This document shows positions 1 through 5,816 of a stretch of 5,816 bases of DNA, piece by piece (the stretch's first letter is position 1; the number at the start of each line of letters is the position of its first letter). The position numbers were made by a program, and so were the translations under genes. Below the pieces are notes generated by a model. That model was not told where the DNA came from. It made no database searches and was given only the letters and a program-made list of their open reading frames with translations. The stretch lies in the NCBI GenBank assembly GCA_905235695.1, contig CAJOMW010000089.1, forward strand, positions 1 to 5,816, in the 5' to 3' direction. Source of the DNA: an uncultured Clostridia bacterium. Lineage in GTDB: Bacteria; Bacillota; Clostridia; Oscillospirales; CAG-382.

Positions 1-1052
1 GCGATAGGCGTCGGGTGGTCGGGCAGAATGAGGAATCTGTAATCCTCGCCCATAGCCTTGAGGCTGTCCTCGATATAAGCTATGATCTTTTCGTCTATAT
101 ATTCGATGGATTTTATCTTGTTTGCTATCTCGGCTCTGTGTCCGCACTCGTCGGGAGCTTCAACGTGGACGTAGACGAGGTCGCTTCCGTTTTTAAGCGC
201 ATCTACCGCCGCCTTAGCCTTACCCTCAAAATTGGTGTTTATATTTCCCGTCGCGCCCTCTACCTCGATTACGTCCATACCTGCGCAGTAGCCGATTCCC
301 TTTATGAGGTCGACTGCGGATATAACAGCTGCGTTAATGCCGAACTTCTCTTTGAACGAAGCGAGCTGGGGCTTTTTGCCCGGTCCCCATATCCACAGGG
401 AGTTTGCCGGTAGAAGTCCGCGCTTCTTTCTGTCTATGTTGACGGGGTGGTTTTTCAATATCTCATAGCTCTTCTTCATTATTTCAAGATAGGGCTTTCC
501 TACCTCGCCCTTTGGAATATAGTCCTCTATAACACAGCCGAGCACGTCGTGCGGACGTGTAAAGCTGCAGAGCTCGGGGGCGTTCTTCCATATAAGGCAG
601 TGGCGGTAGCTTATGCCGGGGTAATAAGTTCTTGTCTCGTCGCCAAGCTCCTTCTGAAGCGTCTCTATGAGCTGTCTCGACTCCTCTGTCGGTATCTCGT
701 CAGCGCCGTGGTCGAGTATTCTCTGCTTTTCAAATACGTCACCCTCGGTGAGTGCCACGGTGTTTATCCTGAATGCCGTCTCATCCGGCTTCATGTCTAT
801 TCCCATGCTGACCGCCTCGAGCGGTGAGCGTCCTTTTGAATATATCTTGGGATCATAGCCCATTACCGCGAGGTTTGCCGTGTCGCTCTCCGGCACCATA
901 TCGGTAGGCACATTATGAGCAAAGCCCACTATGCCGTGGCGCGCCATGTAGTCCATTCTCGGCTTTTTTGCTACCTGGAGCGGAGTCTTTCCGCCGAGTG
1001 AGTCTATTTTGTAGTCAGCCATTCCGTCGCCGATTATTATTACATATTTCAT
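1..1052 (-). CDS. apgM: Cofactor-independent phosphoglycerate mutase, ApgM type (or proposed homoserine kinase); 3' end cut off by window edge
   Basis: About 350 codons are visible. The family is usually near 400 residues, so roughly the last 50 are missing. The start at 1052 is preceded by AAGGACGG with good spacing. The protein opens with MKYVIIIGDGMAD, the first metal-binding block of the alkaline phosphatase superfamily (Asp9), and then LGGKTPLQVAKKPRMDYMA. The nucleophile region is PESDTANLAVMGYDP, with Ser56 the expected phosphorylated residue. The distal metal ligands appear in HVEAPDECGH (296-305) and ILPDHPTPI (Asp345, His346). In established terms this is the 2,3-bisphosphoglycerate-independent mutase family, which interconverts 3- and 2-phosphoglycerate in the cytoplasm. 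Bacterial members of this particular subgroup have also been proposed to act as homoserine kinases in threonine synthesis. Sequence alone does not separate the two roles. It is transcribed divergently from hprK. Family assignment is firm; the substrate is uncertain. Confidence 0.9.
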   Translation of the reverse strand, partial: MKYVIIIGDGMADYKIDSLGGKTPLQVAKKPRMDYMARHGIVGFAHNVPTDMVPESDTANLAVMGYDPKIYSKGRSPLEAVSMGIDMKPDETAFRINTVALTEGDVFEKQRILDHGADEIPTEESRQLIETLQKELGDETRTYYPGISYRHCLIWKNAPELCSFTRPHDVLGCVIEDYIPKGEVGKPYLEIMKKSYEILKNHPVNIDRKKRGLLPANSLWIWGPGKKPQLASFKEKFGINAAVISAVDLIKGIGYCAGMDVIEVEGATGNINTNFEGKAKAAVDALKNGSDLVYVHVEAPDECGHRAEIANKIKSIEYIDEKIIAYIEDSLKAMGEDYRFLILPDHPTPI

Positions 1053-1097
1053 ACAATTTCCGTCCTTTTTTTCATAATAATGCCGTCTTTTGATTAA

Positions 1098-1126
1098 AGC
1101 ATACCCCCATTTGCTCAAAAAATCAA
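1098..1126 (-). promoter_or_regulatory. Sigma-A-type promoter for the apgM-like gene
   Basis: Read on the minus strand, TTGATT (1126-1121) and TATGCT (1103-1098) are separated by exactly 17 nt. Transcription would begin near 1091, giving a leader of about 40 nt before the start at 1052. The match is 4 of 6 bases at each box, so it is moderate, but spacing and position are right. No operator or structured leader is evident. Confidence 0.55.
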
Positions 1127-1197
1127 CAATATTTTGTGAATATTAGTCAGTTTTAACTAAATATAGTGTATTTTTCCTTATTTTTTTCATTCCCTTA

Positions 1198-1226
1198 TTG
1201 ACTTTGAGCCGCCTTCGGTTTATAAT
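1198..1226 (+). promoter_or_regulatory. Sigma-A-type promoter for hprK-glk(-uxaC)
   Basis: TTGACT (1198-1203) and a perfect TATAAT (1221-1226) are separated by 17 nt, nearly the ideal sigma-A promoter. The expected start is near 1233, leaving a leader of about 45 nt, AT-rich and without clear secondary structure. Upstream, 1150-1190 is T-rich on the plus strand and could help promoter strength or DNA bending; this is inference. No catabolite-responsive element (TGNAANCGNTNNCA-like) was recognised around it. Confidence 0.8.
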
Positions 1227-1263
1227 TATCATAGTGTAAATTGTTAAATATTTATTTTTATGC

Positions 1264-1270
1264 AAAGGAG
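1264..1270 (+). promoter_or_regulatory. hprK ribosome binding site, decides the start
   Basis: AAAGGAG lies 7 nt before the ATG at 1278. An in-frame ATG at 1260 lies upstream of this site and has no Shine-Dalgarno sequence of its own, so it would translate through the binding site. The start at 1278 is therefore preferred; the six extra residues from 1260 (MQRSDK) do not resemble HprK N-termini. Confidence 0.85.
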
Positions 1271-1277
1271 TGATAAA

Positions 1278-2216
1278 ATGTCGGAAAAATACACAGTGTC
1301 GCTCAATTCCGTTATAGAGGAATTTCAGCTTGAAAAAATATTCGCTCCCGAAAACATTGACGATATTGTCATAGAAAAGAAAGAGGTCAACCGTCCGGGG
1401 CTTCCCCTTGCCGGTTTCTTCGACCACTTCGATCCGCTCCGCATACAGATAATCGGAAAAGTCGAGTATCACTATCTGCTTCAGTGCGAGCCGGTTGAGC
1501 GCAAGCAGGCTGTTGACACGTTTTTCAGCAAAAATATAGTATGCGTCGTGATAACCTCGGGACTTGAGGTTTTCGATGAAATAACCGAGAGCGCAAAGAA
1601 GTACAACGTGCCTGTCCTGCGCACAAATGATACCACGTCAAACTTTATGGCAAATCTTATCGCATCTCTGAACGTCAGCCTTGCAGAGCGCATGACGCGC
1701 CACGGAGTTTTCGTGGAGGTTTACGGCGAAGGCATACTTATGCTCGGGGACAGCGGCATAGGAAAGAGCGAGACGGCGATAGAGCTCGTCAAGCGCGGAC
1801 ACAGGCTTATTGCGGACGATGCAGTCGAGATAAAAAAGGTATCGGCAAAGACGCTCGTCGGCTCCGCTCCCGAGCTGATACGCCACTACGTTGAGCTTCG
1901 CGGTATAGGCATTGTCGACGTAAGGCGCATTTTCGGCATGGGCTCTGTAAAGCTCACCGAAAAGATAGACCTTATTATAAATCTCGAGCCCTGGCAGCAG
2001 GGCAAGTTCTACGAGAGAGTCGGACTCGACTCGGAGTACACGAATATCATGGGTATAGACGTTCCCTCGATAACCGTTCCCGTAAAGCCCGGCCGAAATC
2101 TCGCAGTAATCATAGAAATCGCCGCAATGAACAACCGTCAGAAGAAGATGGGTTACAACACTGCGGTGGAATTTAACAAGAAGCTTATGGGTCAGTTTGA
2201 CGACTCGTTAAGATAA
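1278..2216 (+). CDS. hprK: HPr kinase/phosphorylase HprK
   Basis: A 312-residue cytoplasmic enzyme, the normal family length (about 310). It phosphorylates HPr on Ser46 using ATP and reverses this by phosphorolysis, so it controls carbon catabolite repression and PTS activity in Firmicutes. The N-terminal domain (about 1-130) has the usual PGLPLAGFFDHF region. The catalytic domain begins at TRHGVFVEVYGEG with His142, followed by the Walker A loop GDSGIGKS (157-164). The paired Asp180-Asp181 (LIADDAVEI) provide the acid/base residue. The HprK signature ELRGIGIVDVRRIFG spans 206-220, and the C-terminal KPGRNLAVIIEIAAMN block begins at Lys270. All key residues are intact. The start at 1278 is chosen for its AAAGGAG. 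The gene is first in a unit with the glucokinase 36 nt downstream. In B. subtilis and many other Gram-positives hprK is followed by lgt; here a sugar kinase follows instead. Confidence 0.97.
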   Translation: MSEKYTVSLNSVIEEFQLEKIFAPENIDDIVIEKKEVNRPGLPLAGFFDHFDPLRIQIIGKVEYHYLLQCEPVERKQAVDTFFSKNIVCVVITSGLEVFDEITESAKKYNVPVLRTNDTTSNFMANLIASLNVSLAERMTRHGVFVEVYGEGILMLGDSGIGKSETAIELVKRGHRLIADDAVEIKKVSAKTLVGSAPELIRHYVELRGIGIVDVRRIFGMGSVKLTEKIDLIINLEPWQQGKFYERVGLDSEYTNIMGIDVPSITVPVKPGRNLAVIIEIAAMNNRQKKMGYNTAVEFNKKLMGQFDDSLR

Positions 2217-2252
2217 TACAAAAGCTAATATCAGTAGACAAGGAGAAATAGT

Positions 2253-3200
2253 ATGTATTATATCGGTATTGATCTCGGCGGCACGAATATCGCCGCAGGA
2301 ATTGTTGACGAAGAAGGAAAGCTCGTGAGAAAGGGCAGCGTTCCGACAAGAGCGGAAAGAGAAGCCGACGAAGTCATAAAGGATATGGCTTCCCTCTGCC
2401 GAAATCTGCTTGACGAAGAAGGACTTACGCTCAGTGATGTTGCCTATGCAGGTATCGCCACCCCCGGTATCGCAGACCACGACACGGGAGTCGTAGTATA
2501 TGCGAACAACCTCAGATTTTCAAATTATCCGCTTGCCGCAAAGCTCAAGGAGTTTCTCGGCATAGAGAAGGTATACATTGAAAACGACGCCAACGCCGCC
2601 GCAAAGGGCGAAGCTGCCTGCGGCGCCGCAAAGGGCTATAAAAACTCGGTTATGATAACGCTCGGAACAGGTCTTGGCGGAGGCATAATCATAAACGGCG
2701 AAGTTTACTCGGGATTCAACTACGCAGGCGCTGAGCTCGGACACGTCGTTATCGAAGTGGACGGACTGCAATGCACATGCGGAAGAAGAGGCTGCTGGGA
2801 GGCTTACAGCTCAGCGACGGGACTTATAAACATGACTAAGGCAAAGCTCGGCGAGACAAACGACACCATAATGCACGATATGGTAAAGGCAGACGGCAAG
2901 GTCAGCGGAAGAACCGCCTTTGACGCCATGAGAAAGGGCGACAAAGCAGGTCAGGAAGTCGTCGACAAGTACATCTACTATCTCGCAATGGGCATAGTAA
3001 ACATGATAAACATTTTCCAGCCGGAGGTTTTCGTTATCGGCGGCGGTATCTGCAACGAGAAGAACTATCTCACAGATCCCCTTATGAAGATAATTGACAA
3101 GGAGCAGTATTCGAGAGACAGCTCAAAGAGAACTCAGATCCGCATAGCAGAGCTCGGAAACGACGCAGGCATCATAGGCGCCGCAATGCTCGGAAAATAA
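2253..3200 (+). CDS. glk: ROK-family glucokinase
   Basis: A 315-residue cytoplasmic sugar kinase, typical for Gram-positive ROK glucokinases, converting glucose and ATP to glucose-6-phosphate. The N-terminal phosphate-binding loop is IGIDLGGTN (4-12). The catalytic base is Asp112 in the conserved END-A-N-A-A block (110-115). The second ATP-binding loop is GTGLGGG (138-144). The ROK zinc site is complete: GAELGH with His164, then the C-x-C-G-x-x-G-C-x-E motif with Cys174, Cys176 and Cys181. The C-terminal VIGGGICNE and DAGIIGAAMLGK blocks are also typical. AAGGAGA (2240-2246) sits 6 nt before the ATG. Spacing of 36 nt from hprK with no intervening terminator implies co-transcription. The intact zinc motif and absence of an N-terminal helix-turn-helix argue against a ROK repressor. 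Glucose is the likely substrate by family similarity; N-acetylmannosamine or another hexose cannot be excluded. Confidence 0.93.
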   Translation: MYYIGIDLGGTNIAAGIVDEEGKLVRKGSVPTRAEREADEVIKDMASLCRNLLDEEGLTLSDVAYAGIATPGIADHDTGVVVYANNLRFSNYPLAAKLKEFLGIEKVYIENDANAAAKGEAACGAAKGYKNSVMITLGTGLGGGIIINGEVYSGFNYAGAELGHVVIEVDGLQCTCGRRGCWEAYSSATGLINMTKAKLGETNDTIMHDMVKADGKVSGRTAFDAMRKGDKAGQEVVDKYIYYLAMGIVNMINIFQPEVFVIGGGICNEKNYLTDPLMKIIDKEQYSRDSSKRTQIRIAELGNDAGIIGAAMLGK

Positions 3201-3211
3201 TAAAAACAGCC

Positions 3212-3234
3212 GGGACGGTCTTATTGTCCGTCCC
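3212..3234 (+). terminator. Hairpin between glk and uxaC, possible weak terminator or attenuator
   Basis: GGGACGG (3212-3218) pairs perfectly with CCGTCCC (3228-3234) around a 9-nt loop. On the plus strand it is followed by CCATTTTATAA, only a short T-tract, so termination is probably inefficient. Read on the minus strand, the T-run beyond the stem is longer (TTTTTATTATTTT), but no minus-strand gene is present here to use it. It could reduce read-through into uxaC or stabilise the 3' end of the upstream message. The stem is seen; the function is inferred. Confidence 0.5.
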
Positions 3235-3261
3235 CCATTTTATAACAAGGAGTTACATATA

Positions 3262-4677
3262 ATGAAACAGTTTATGGGAGACGATTTTCTGCTCTCTACA
3301 CCTACGGCGCAGAAATTGTTTGACGACTACGCTAAAAACACGCCTATAATAGACTATCACTGCCACCTCGTTCCGGCGGAAATTGCCGAGAACAAGCAGT
3401 TTGCAAACATCACCGAAGCATGGCTGTACGCCGACCACTACAAGTGGAGAGCGATACGTGCCTGCGGATTTGAGGAAAAGTATGTGACAGGCGGCGCCTC
3501 CGACTACGACAGGTTTAAAGCCTGGGCGGCTACCATGCCGAATATGATCGGCAATCCCCTGTACCACTGGACTCACCTCGAGCTTGCAAGGTTTTTCGAC
3601 GTACACACTCCGCTGACCGAAAAGACCTGCGACGAGATATGGGAAAAGTGCAACGCAAAGCTCGCTTCGGGAAAAATGGGTGCAAAAGACCTGATAAAGA
3701 TGTCGAAGGTCAAGGTAATATGCACGACGGACGATCCGGCGGACACGCTTGAATACCACAAAAAGATAGCGCTCGACAAGGATTTTGAGACTAAGGTATA
3801 CCCTGCTTTCCGTCCGGACAAGGCGGTAAATATCGAAAAGCCGGGCTTTAAGGAATACATAGAGGAAAAGCTCTCAAAAGCCGCCGGAATTGAGATAAAG
3901 GACATGGACAGTCTGCTCGACGCATTCACAAAGCGCCTCGATTTCTTTGACTCGTTCGGCTGCAAGACGAGCGACCACGGAATGGACTACGTTCCCTACG
4001 CTCCCTGCACGGCAAAGGAAGCGGACGCTATACTTAAAAAGGCTCTTTCCGGCAAGGAGCTTACCGTCGAAGAAGCCGACAAATACAAGACCTTCGTTCT
4101 CTCGTTCTTTGCATCCGAGTTTACAAAGCGTGACTGGGTAATGCAGATACACTACGGCGTTATCAGAAATCAGAGCACGAAGAACTTTGAAAAGCTCGGT
4201 CCCGACGCCGGCTTTGACACGATAGCCGGTTACGACTGCGTAAGAAGCGCACTGAGGCTCCTGAACAGCTTTGAGATTGCCGGAAATCTTCCCAAGATGG
4301 TATTCTATTCGCTGAATCCCGTCGAAAATGCGGCAATAGACGCAATGTGCGGCTGTTTCCAGGGAAATGACAAGGGCATAAAGAGCAAGATCCAGCACGG
4401 CTCCGCATGGTGGTTCAACGATCATCTCGACGGTATGCGCGATCAGCTCAGGACCTTTGCCGCAACAGGTTCCCTCGCAAACTTTATCGGTATGCTCACC
4501 GACTCGCGCAGCTTCCTCTCTTATACGAGACACGAATACTTCAGACGAATCCTCTGCGAATATATCGGAAATCTCATAGAAAACGGCGAGTATCCGAACG
4601 ACATTGAGACAGCAGGAAGGATAGTTTACGACATCAGCTTTGAGAACGCAAACAGATTCTTCGGATTCAACGCATAG
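3262..4677 (+). CDS. uxaC: Glucuronate (uronate) isomerase UxaC
   Basis: A 471-residue cytoplasmic enzyme of the amidohydrolase superfamily, at full family length. UxaC isomerises D-glucuronate to D-fructuronate and D-galacturonate to D-tagaturonate, the first step of hexuronate catabolism. The N-terminus MKQFMGDDFLLSTPTAQKLF is typical. The metal-binding pair is in IIDYHCHLVP (His33, His35). Further family blocks are CTTDDPADTLEYH (from 154), AWWFNDHLDGM (from 382) and DSRSFLSYTRHEYFRR (from 414). AAGGAG (3247-3252) lies 9 nt before the ATG. The gene sits 61 nt after glk, separated by a GC-rich hairpin, with no obvious own promoter in that short gap, so at least partial co-transcription with hprK-glk is likely. 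The usual partners (uxuA, uxuB, uxaA, uxaB, kdgK, kdgA) are absent from the window. No frameshift or missing motif is seen. Confidence 0.97.
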   Translation: MKQFMGDDFLLSTPTAQKLFDDYAKNTPIIDYHCHLVPAEIAENKQFANITEAWLYADHYKWRAIRACGFEEKYVTGGASDYDRFKAWAATMPNMIGNPLYHWTHLELARFFDVHTPLTEKTCDEIWEKCNAKLASGKMGAKDLIKMSKVKVICTTDDPADTLEYHKKIALDKDFETKVYPAFRPDKAVNIEKPGFKEYIEEKLSKAAGIEIKDMDSLLDAFTKRLDFFDSFGCKTSDHGMDYVPYAPCTAKEADAILKKALSGKELTVEEADKYKTFVLSFFASEFTKRDWVMQIHYGVIRNQSTKNFEKLGPDAGFDTIAGYDCVRSALRLLNSFEIAGNLPKMVFYSLNPVENAAIDAMCGCFQGNDKGIKSKIQHGSAWWFNDHLDGMRDQLRTFAATGSLANFIGMLTDSRSFLSYTRHEYFRRILCEYIGNLIENGEYPNDIETAGRIVYDISFENANRFFGFNA

Positions 4678-4698
4678 TTCTTTAAATTTCTGCTTTTT

Positions 4699-4731
4699 TA
4701 CCCCGAAACGATGATAGTACGTTTCGGGGTA
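4699..4731 (+). terminator. Rho-independent terminator after uxaC
   Basis: CCCCGAAACG (4701-4710) pairs perfectly with CGTTTCGGGG (4720-4729) around a 9-nt loop. Two further A-T pairs outside give a 12-bp stem (4699-4710 with 4720-4731). It is followed by TTTGTTTAT. It lies about 20 nt beyond the uxaC stop and cleanly separates that unit from the next promoter. The downstream T-tract is on the plus strand only, so it acts on plus-strand transcripts. Confidence 0.88.
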
Positions 4732-4751
4732 TTTGTTTATAAAAACTTAAC

Positions 4752-4780
4752 TTTACAAAAGTCACGAAGGGTGTTATTAT
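4752..4780 (+). promoter_or_regulatory. Sigma-A-type promoter for the CotH-family gene
   Basis: TTTACA (4752-4757) and TATTAT (4775-4780) are separated by 17 nt; both boxes match the consensus at 5 of 6 positions. The start would be near 4787, leaving a leader of about 37 nt that includes the AAAGGAG at 4810-4816. It is immediately downstream of the uxaC terminator, so the CotH-like gene appears to be an independent unit. The match is to the housekeeping consensus rather than an obvious sporulation sigma-E or sigma-K pattern. Confidence 0.7.
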
Positions 4781-4823
4781 ATTATAGTGATGAGAGTCAT
4801 ATTTTGAAGAAAGGAGACGTTTT

Positions 4824-5816
4824 ATGAATAAAAAAATTACTGTTATTACAGCAACGGCTTTAATTGTAATATGCCTCGCCGCTGCTCTTTTGTATACATT
4901 ACACATCAGTAAGAATAGCGCATATATTGATATGCCTGATGATATAAAATCTCTCGGAATGACCGACAGCCTTCCGGTAATAAGCATCACTACGACAACT
5001 GCGATAAATTCACACGACGAATACACAAACTGTCTCATAAGCGTCTTCAACACCAAAAGTCAATATGCCATCACTCTTGAGCCTGCGGAGATAAGGCTTC
5101 GAGGAAACAGCTCAGCAGAAGCAGATCCTCCTCCGTACAGGATAAAATTCAAGGACAATCAGAATCTTCTCGGCCTTAGCGACGGCGCAAAGGCAAAAAG
5201 TTGGGTGAAGGCAAAAAGTTGGGTGTTGCTTACCACTGTATTCAGCTGCGCAGAGGACGTAAAGAGCGACATTGCCTTCCGCATTGCTAAAAAGCTGATC
5301 GATGACGATGGCTACTACTCATCCGACTCTATGTTTGTACATGTATATATGAACGGGCAGTTTCACGGGATATATCTCCTTGCCGAGCAGAATCAGGTAA
5401 ACAAAAACCGAGTTAACGTAACTGAGCCGAAAAACAACTATGCAAACGCAGACATAGGTTATTTTGTCGAGCTTGATGGATACGACTATGAGCCTTACTT
5501 CATGATGGATTACTCAAGCGCCGCCGTCACTGACATTTACGGCGTAACTCGCTCTTTTATACCAAAAAGCTACAGCATTAAGAGCGATGTGTACAACTGG
5601 GGGCAGACAAGCTTTATTGCCTCGTACATGATAAATGTGTTCGACTTGATATACAGGGCGTGCGAAAAAGGCGAATATATGACATTCGGAAAAAATTATG
5701 AGCTTGTTCCTTCAACCTTTGACAATGCCGCCGATACGGTAAGCGCAGTCATAGACGTGCGCTCATTTGTCGATATGTACATTCTTTACGAAATAATGCA
5801 CGACTGTGATGTAGGC
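4824..5816 (+). CDS. CotH-family atypical kinase, membrane-anchored or secreted; 3' end cut off by window edge
   Basis: There are 331 codons open to the right edge without a stop. AAAGGAG (4810-4816) sits 7 nt before the ATG. Residues 5-26 form one hydrophobic segment after MNKK, a signal peptide or membrane anchor; a hydrophilic, Thr-rich stretch follows. The CotH core begins at IRLRGNSS (90-97), then PYRIKF (104-109), NLLGL (114-118), a KSWVLL block (131-136), HVYMNGQFHGIYLLAEQ (173-189) and DIGYFVELDGYD. The last visible block, VDMYILYEIMHDCDVG, matches where the family has its nE-x-x-x-n-x-D motif; Asp329 is the likely catalytic Asp. The downstream WDFD-like metal site lies outside the window. 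Established knowledge: B. subtilis CotH is a spore-coat protein kinase, and CotH domains also occur in secreted proteins of ruminococci. Substrate unknown. Oddities are an in-frame duplication at 5190-5225 and a divergent RGNS loop. Confidence 0.85.
   Translation, partial: MNKKITVITATALIVICLAAALLYTLHISKNSAYIDMPDDIKSLGMTDSLPVISITTTTAINSHDEYTNCLISVFNTKSQYAITLEPAEIRLRGNSSAEADPPPYRIKFKDNQNLLGLSDGAKAKSWVKAKSWVLLTTVFSCAEDVKSDIAFRIAKKLIDDDGYYSSDSMFVHVYMNGQFHGIYLLAEQNQVNKNRVNVTEPKNNYANADIGYFVELDGYDYEPYFMMDYSSAAVTDIYGVTRSFIPKSYSIKSDVYNWGQTSFIASYMINVFDLIYRACEKGEYMTFGKNYELVPSTFDNAADTVSAVIDVRSFVDMYILYEIMHDCDVG
5190..5225 (+). repeat. Exact 18-bp in-frame tandem duplication inside the CotH-like gene
   Basis: Two identical 18-nt units (5190-5207 and 5208-5225), each reading AAGGCAAAAAGTTGGGTG, lie head to tail with no mismatch. 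They encode KAKSWV-KAKSWV (residues 123-134), followed by LL. The CotH family normally has one K-x-W-V-L-L block here, so one unit is extra. The reading frame is kept. Perfect identity suggests a recent slippage event, a variable repeat in the population, or an assembly error. Confidence 0.95.

Noticed and set aside
15..827. Plus-strand open frames at 15-413 and 447-827
   Set aside because: They lie antisense to the well-supported ApgM-type gene, lack ribosome binding sites and resemble no protein family; they are by-products of its codon pattern.
1260..1277. Upstream in-frame ATG for hprK at 1260
   Set aside because: It precedes the AAAGGAG and has no ribosome binding site of its own; the start at 1278 fits better.
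1053..1277. Possible riboswitch, catabolite-responsive element or small RNA in the divergent intergenic region
   Set aside because: The leaders are only about 40-45 nt, AT-rich, with no stable stem, conserved riboswitch core or palindromic operator that I could recognise; the promoters explain what is visible.
1143..1472. Minus-strand open frame overlapping the hprK 5' region
   Set aside because: It is antisense to hprK, crosses the promoter region, and its sequence shows no domain or start signal.
3874..4533. Long minus-strand open frame (219 codons) within uxaC
   Set aside because: It is fully antisense to uxaC, which has all its family motifs; the frame has no start signal and only low-complexity resemblance to proteins.
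4682..5056. Minus-strand frame of 124 codons with hydrophobic segments, over the uxaC terminator and start of the CotH-like gene
   Set aside because: It begins antisense inside the CotH-like coding region and ends within the terminator area; no Shine-Dalgarno or promoter was seen on that strand. The apparent membrane segments are the complement of the real gene.
1..5816. A new defence, mobile or biosynthetic system
   Set aside because: Every large open region maps to a known family, and no mobile-element ends, nuclease or toxin genes, or repeat arrays are present. The only system-like link is the hprK-glk-uxaC order, reported as a finding.

Overview
The window looks like ordinary chromosome from a low-to-mid GC Gram-positive anaerobe, most likely a gut or rumen Clostridia lineage of the Ruminococcus/Oscillospiraceae type. 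This is an inference from four things: strong AAGGAG ribosome binding sites, consensus TTGACA/TATAAT-type promoters, heavy use of ATA and AGA alongside GC-ending codons, and the gene set (HPr kinase, ROK glucokinase, uronate isomerase, CotH-family protein). No tRNA, rRNA, CRISPR array, insertion sequence or phage gene is visible.

Layout. Positions 1-1052 (minus strand) carry most of an alkaline-phosphatase-superfamily phosphoglycerate mutase of the archaeal/ApgM type, a group also proposed to be homoserine kinases; its C-terminus runs off the left edge. A divergent intergenic region (1053-1277) holds a good sigma-A-type promoter for each direction. On the plus strand follow hprK (1278-2216, HPr kinase/phosphorylase), a ROK-family glucokinase (2253-3200) and uxaC (3262-4677, uronate isomerase). 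The first two are 36 nt apart and probably co-transcribed. uxaC follows after 61 nt that contain a short GC-rich hairpin with a poor T-tract, so it may be only partly coupled to them. A strong hairpin at 4699-4731 ends the unit. A new promoter at 4752-4780 then drives a membrane-anchored CotH-family atypical kinase (4824 to the right edge, truncated), which carries an exact in-frame 18-bp tandem duplication.

How the genes fit together. HprK sets the phosphorylation state of HPr-Ser46 and so carbon catabolite control in Firmicutes. The glucokinase makes glucose-6-phosphate, whose downstream glycolytic intermediates are the signals HprK reads. UxaC opens the uronate catabolic pathway used on pectin or glucuronoxylan sugars. 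The three-gene unit therefore joins carbon sensing to carbon entry. The CotH-like gene is separately transcribed and probably acts outside the membrane.

I found no convincing previously undescribed system. The items most worth checking are the duplication inside the CotH kinase core, the altered RGNS-loop of that protein, the attachment of uxaC to an hprK-glk unit, and the hairpin between glk and uxaC.
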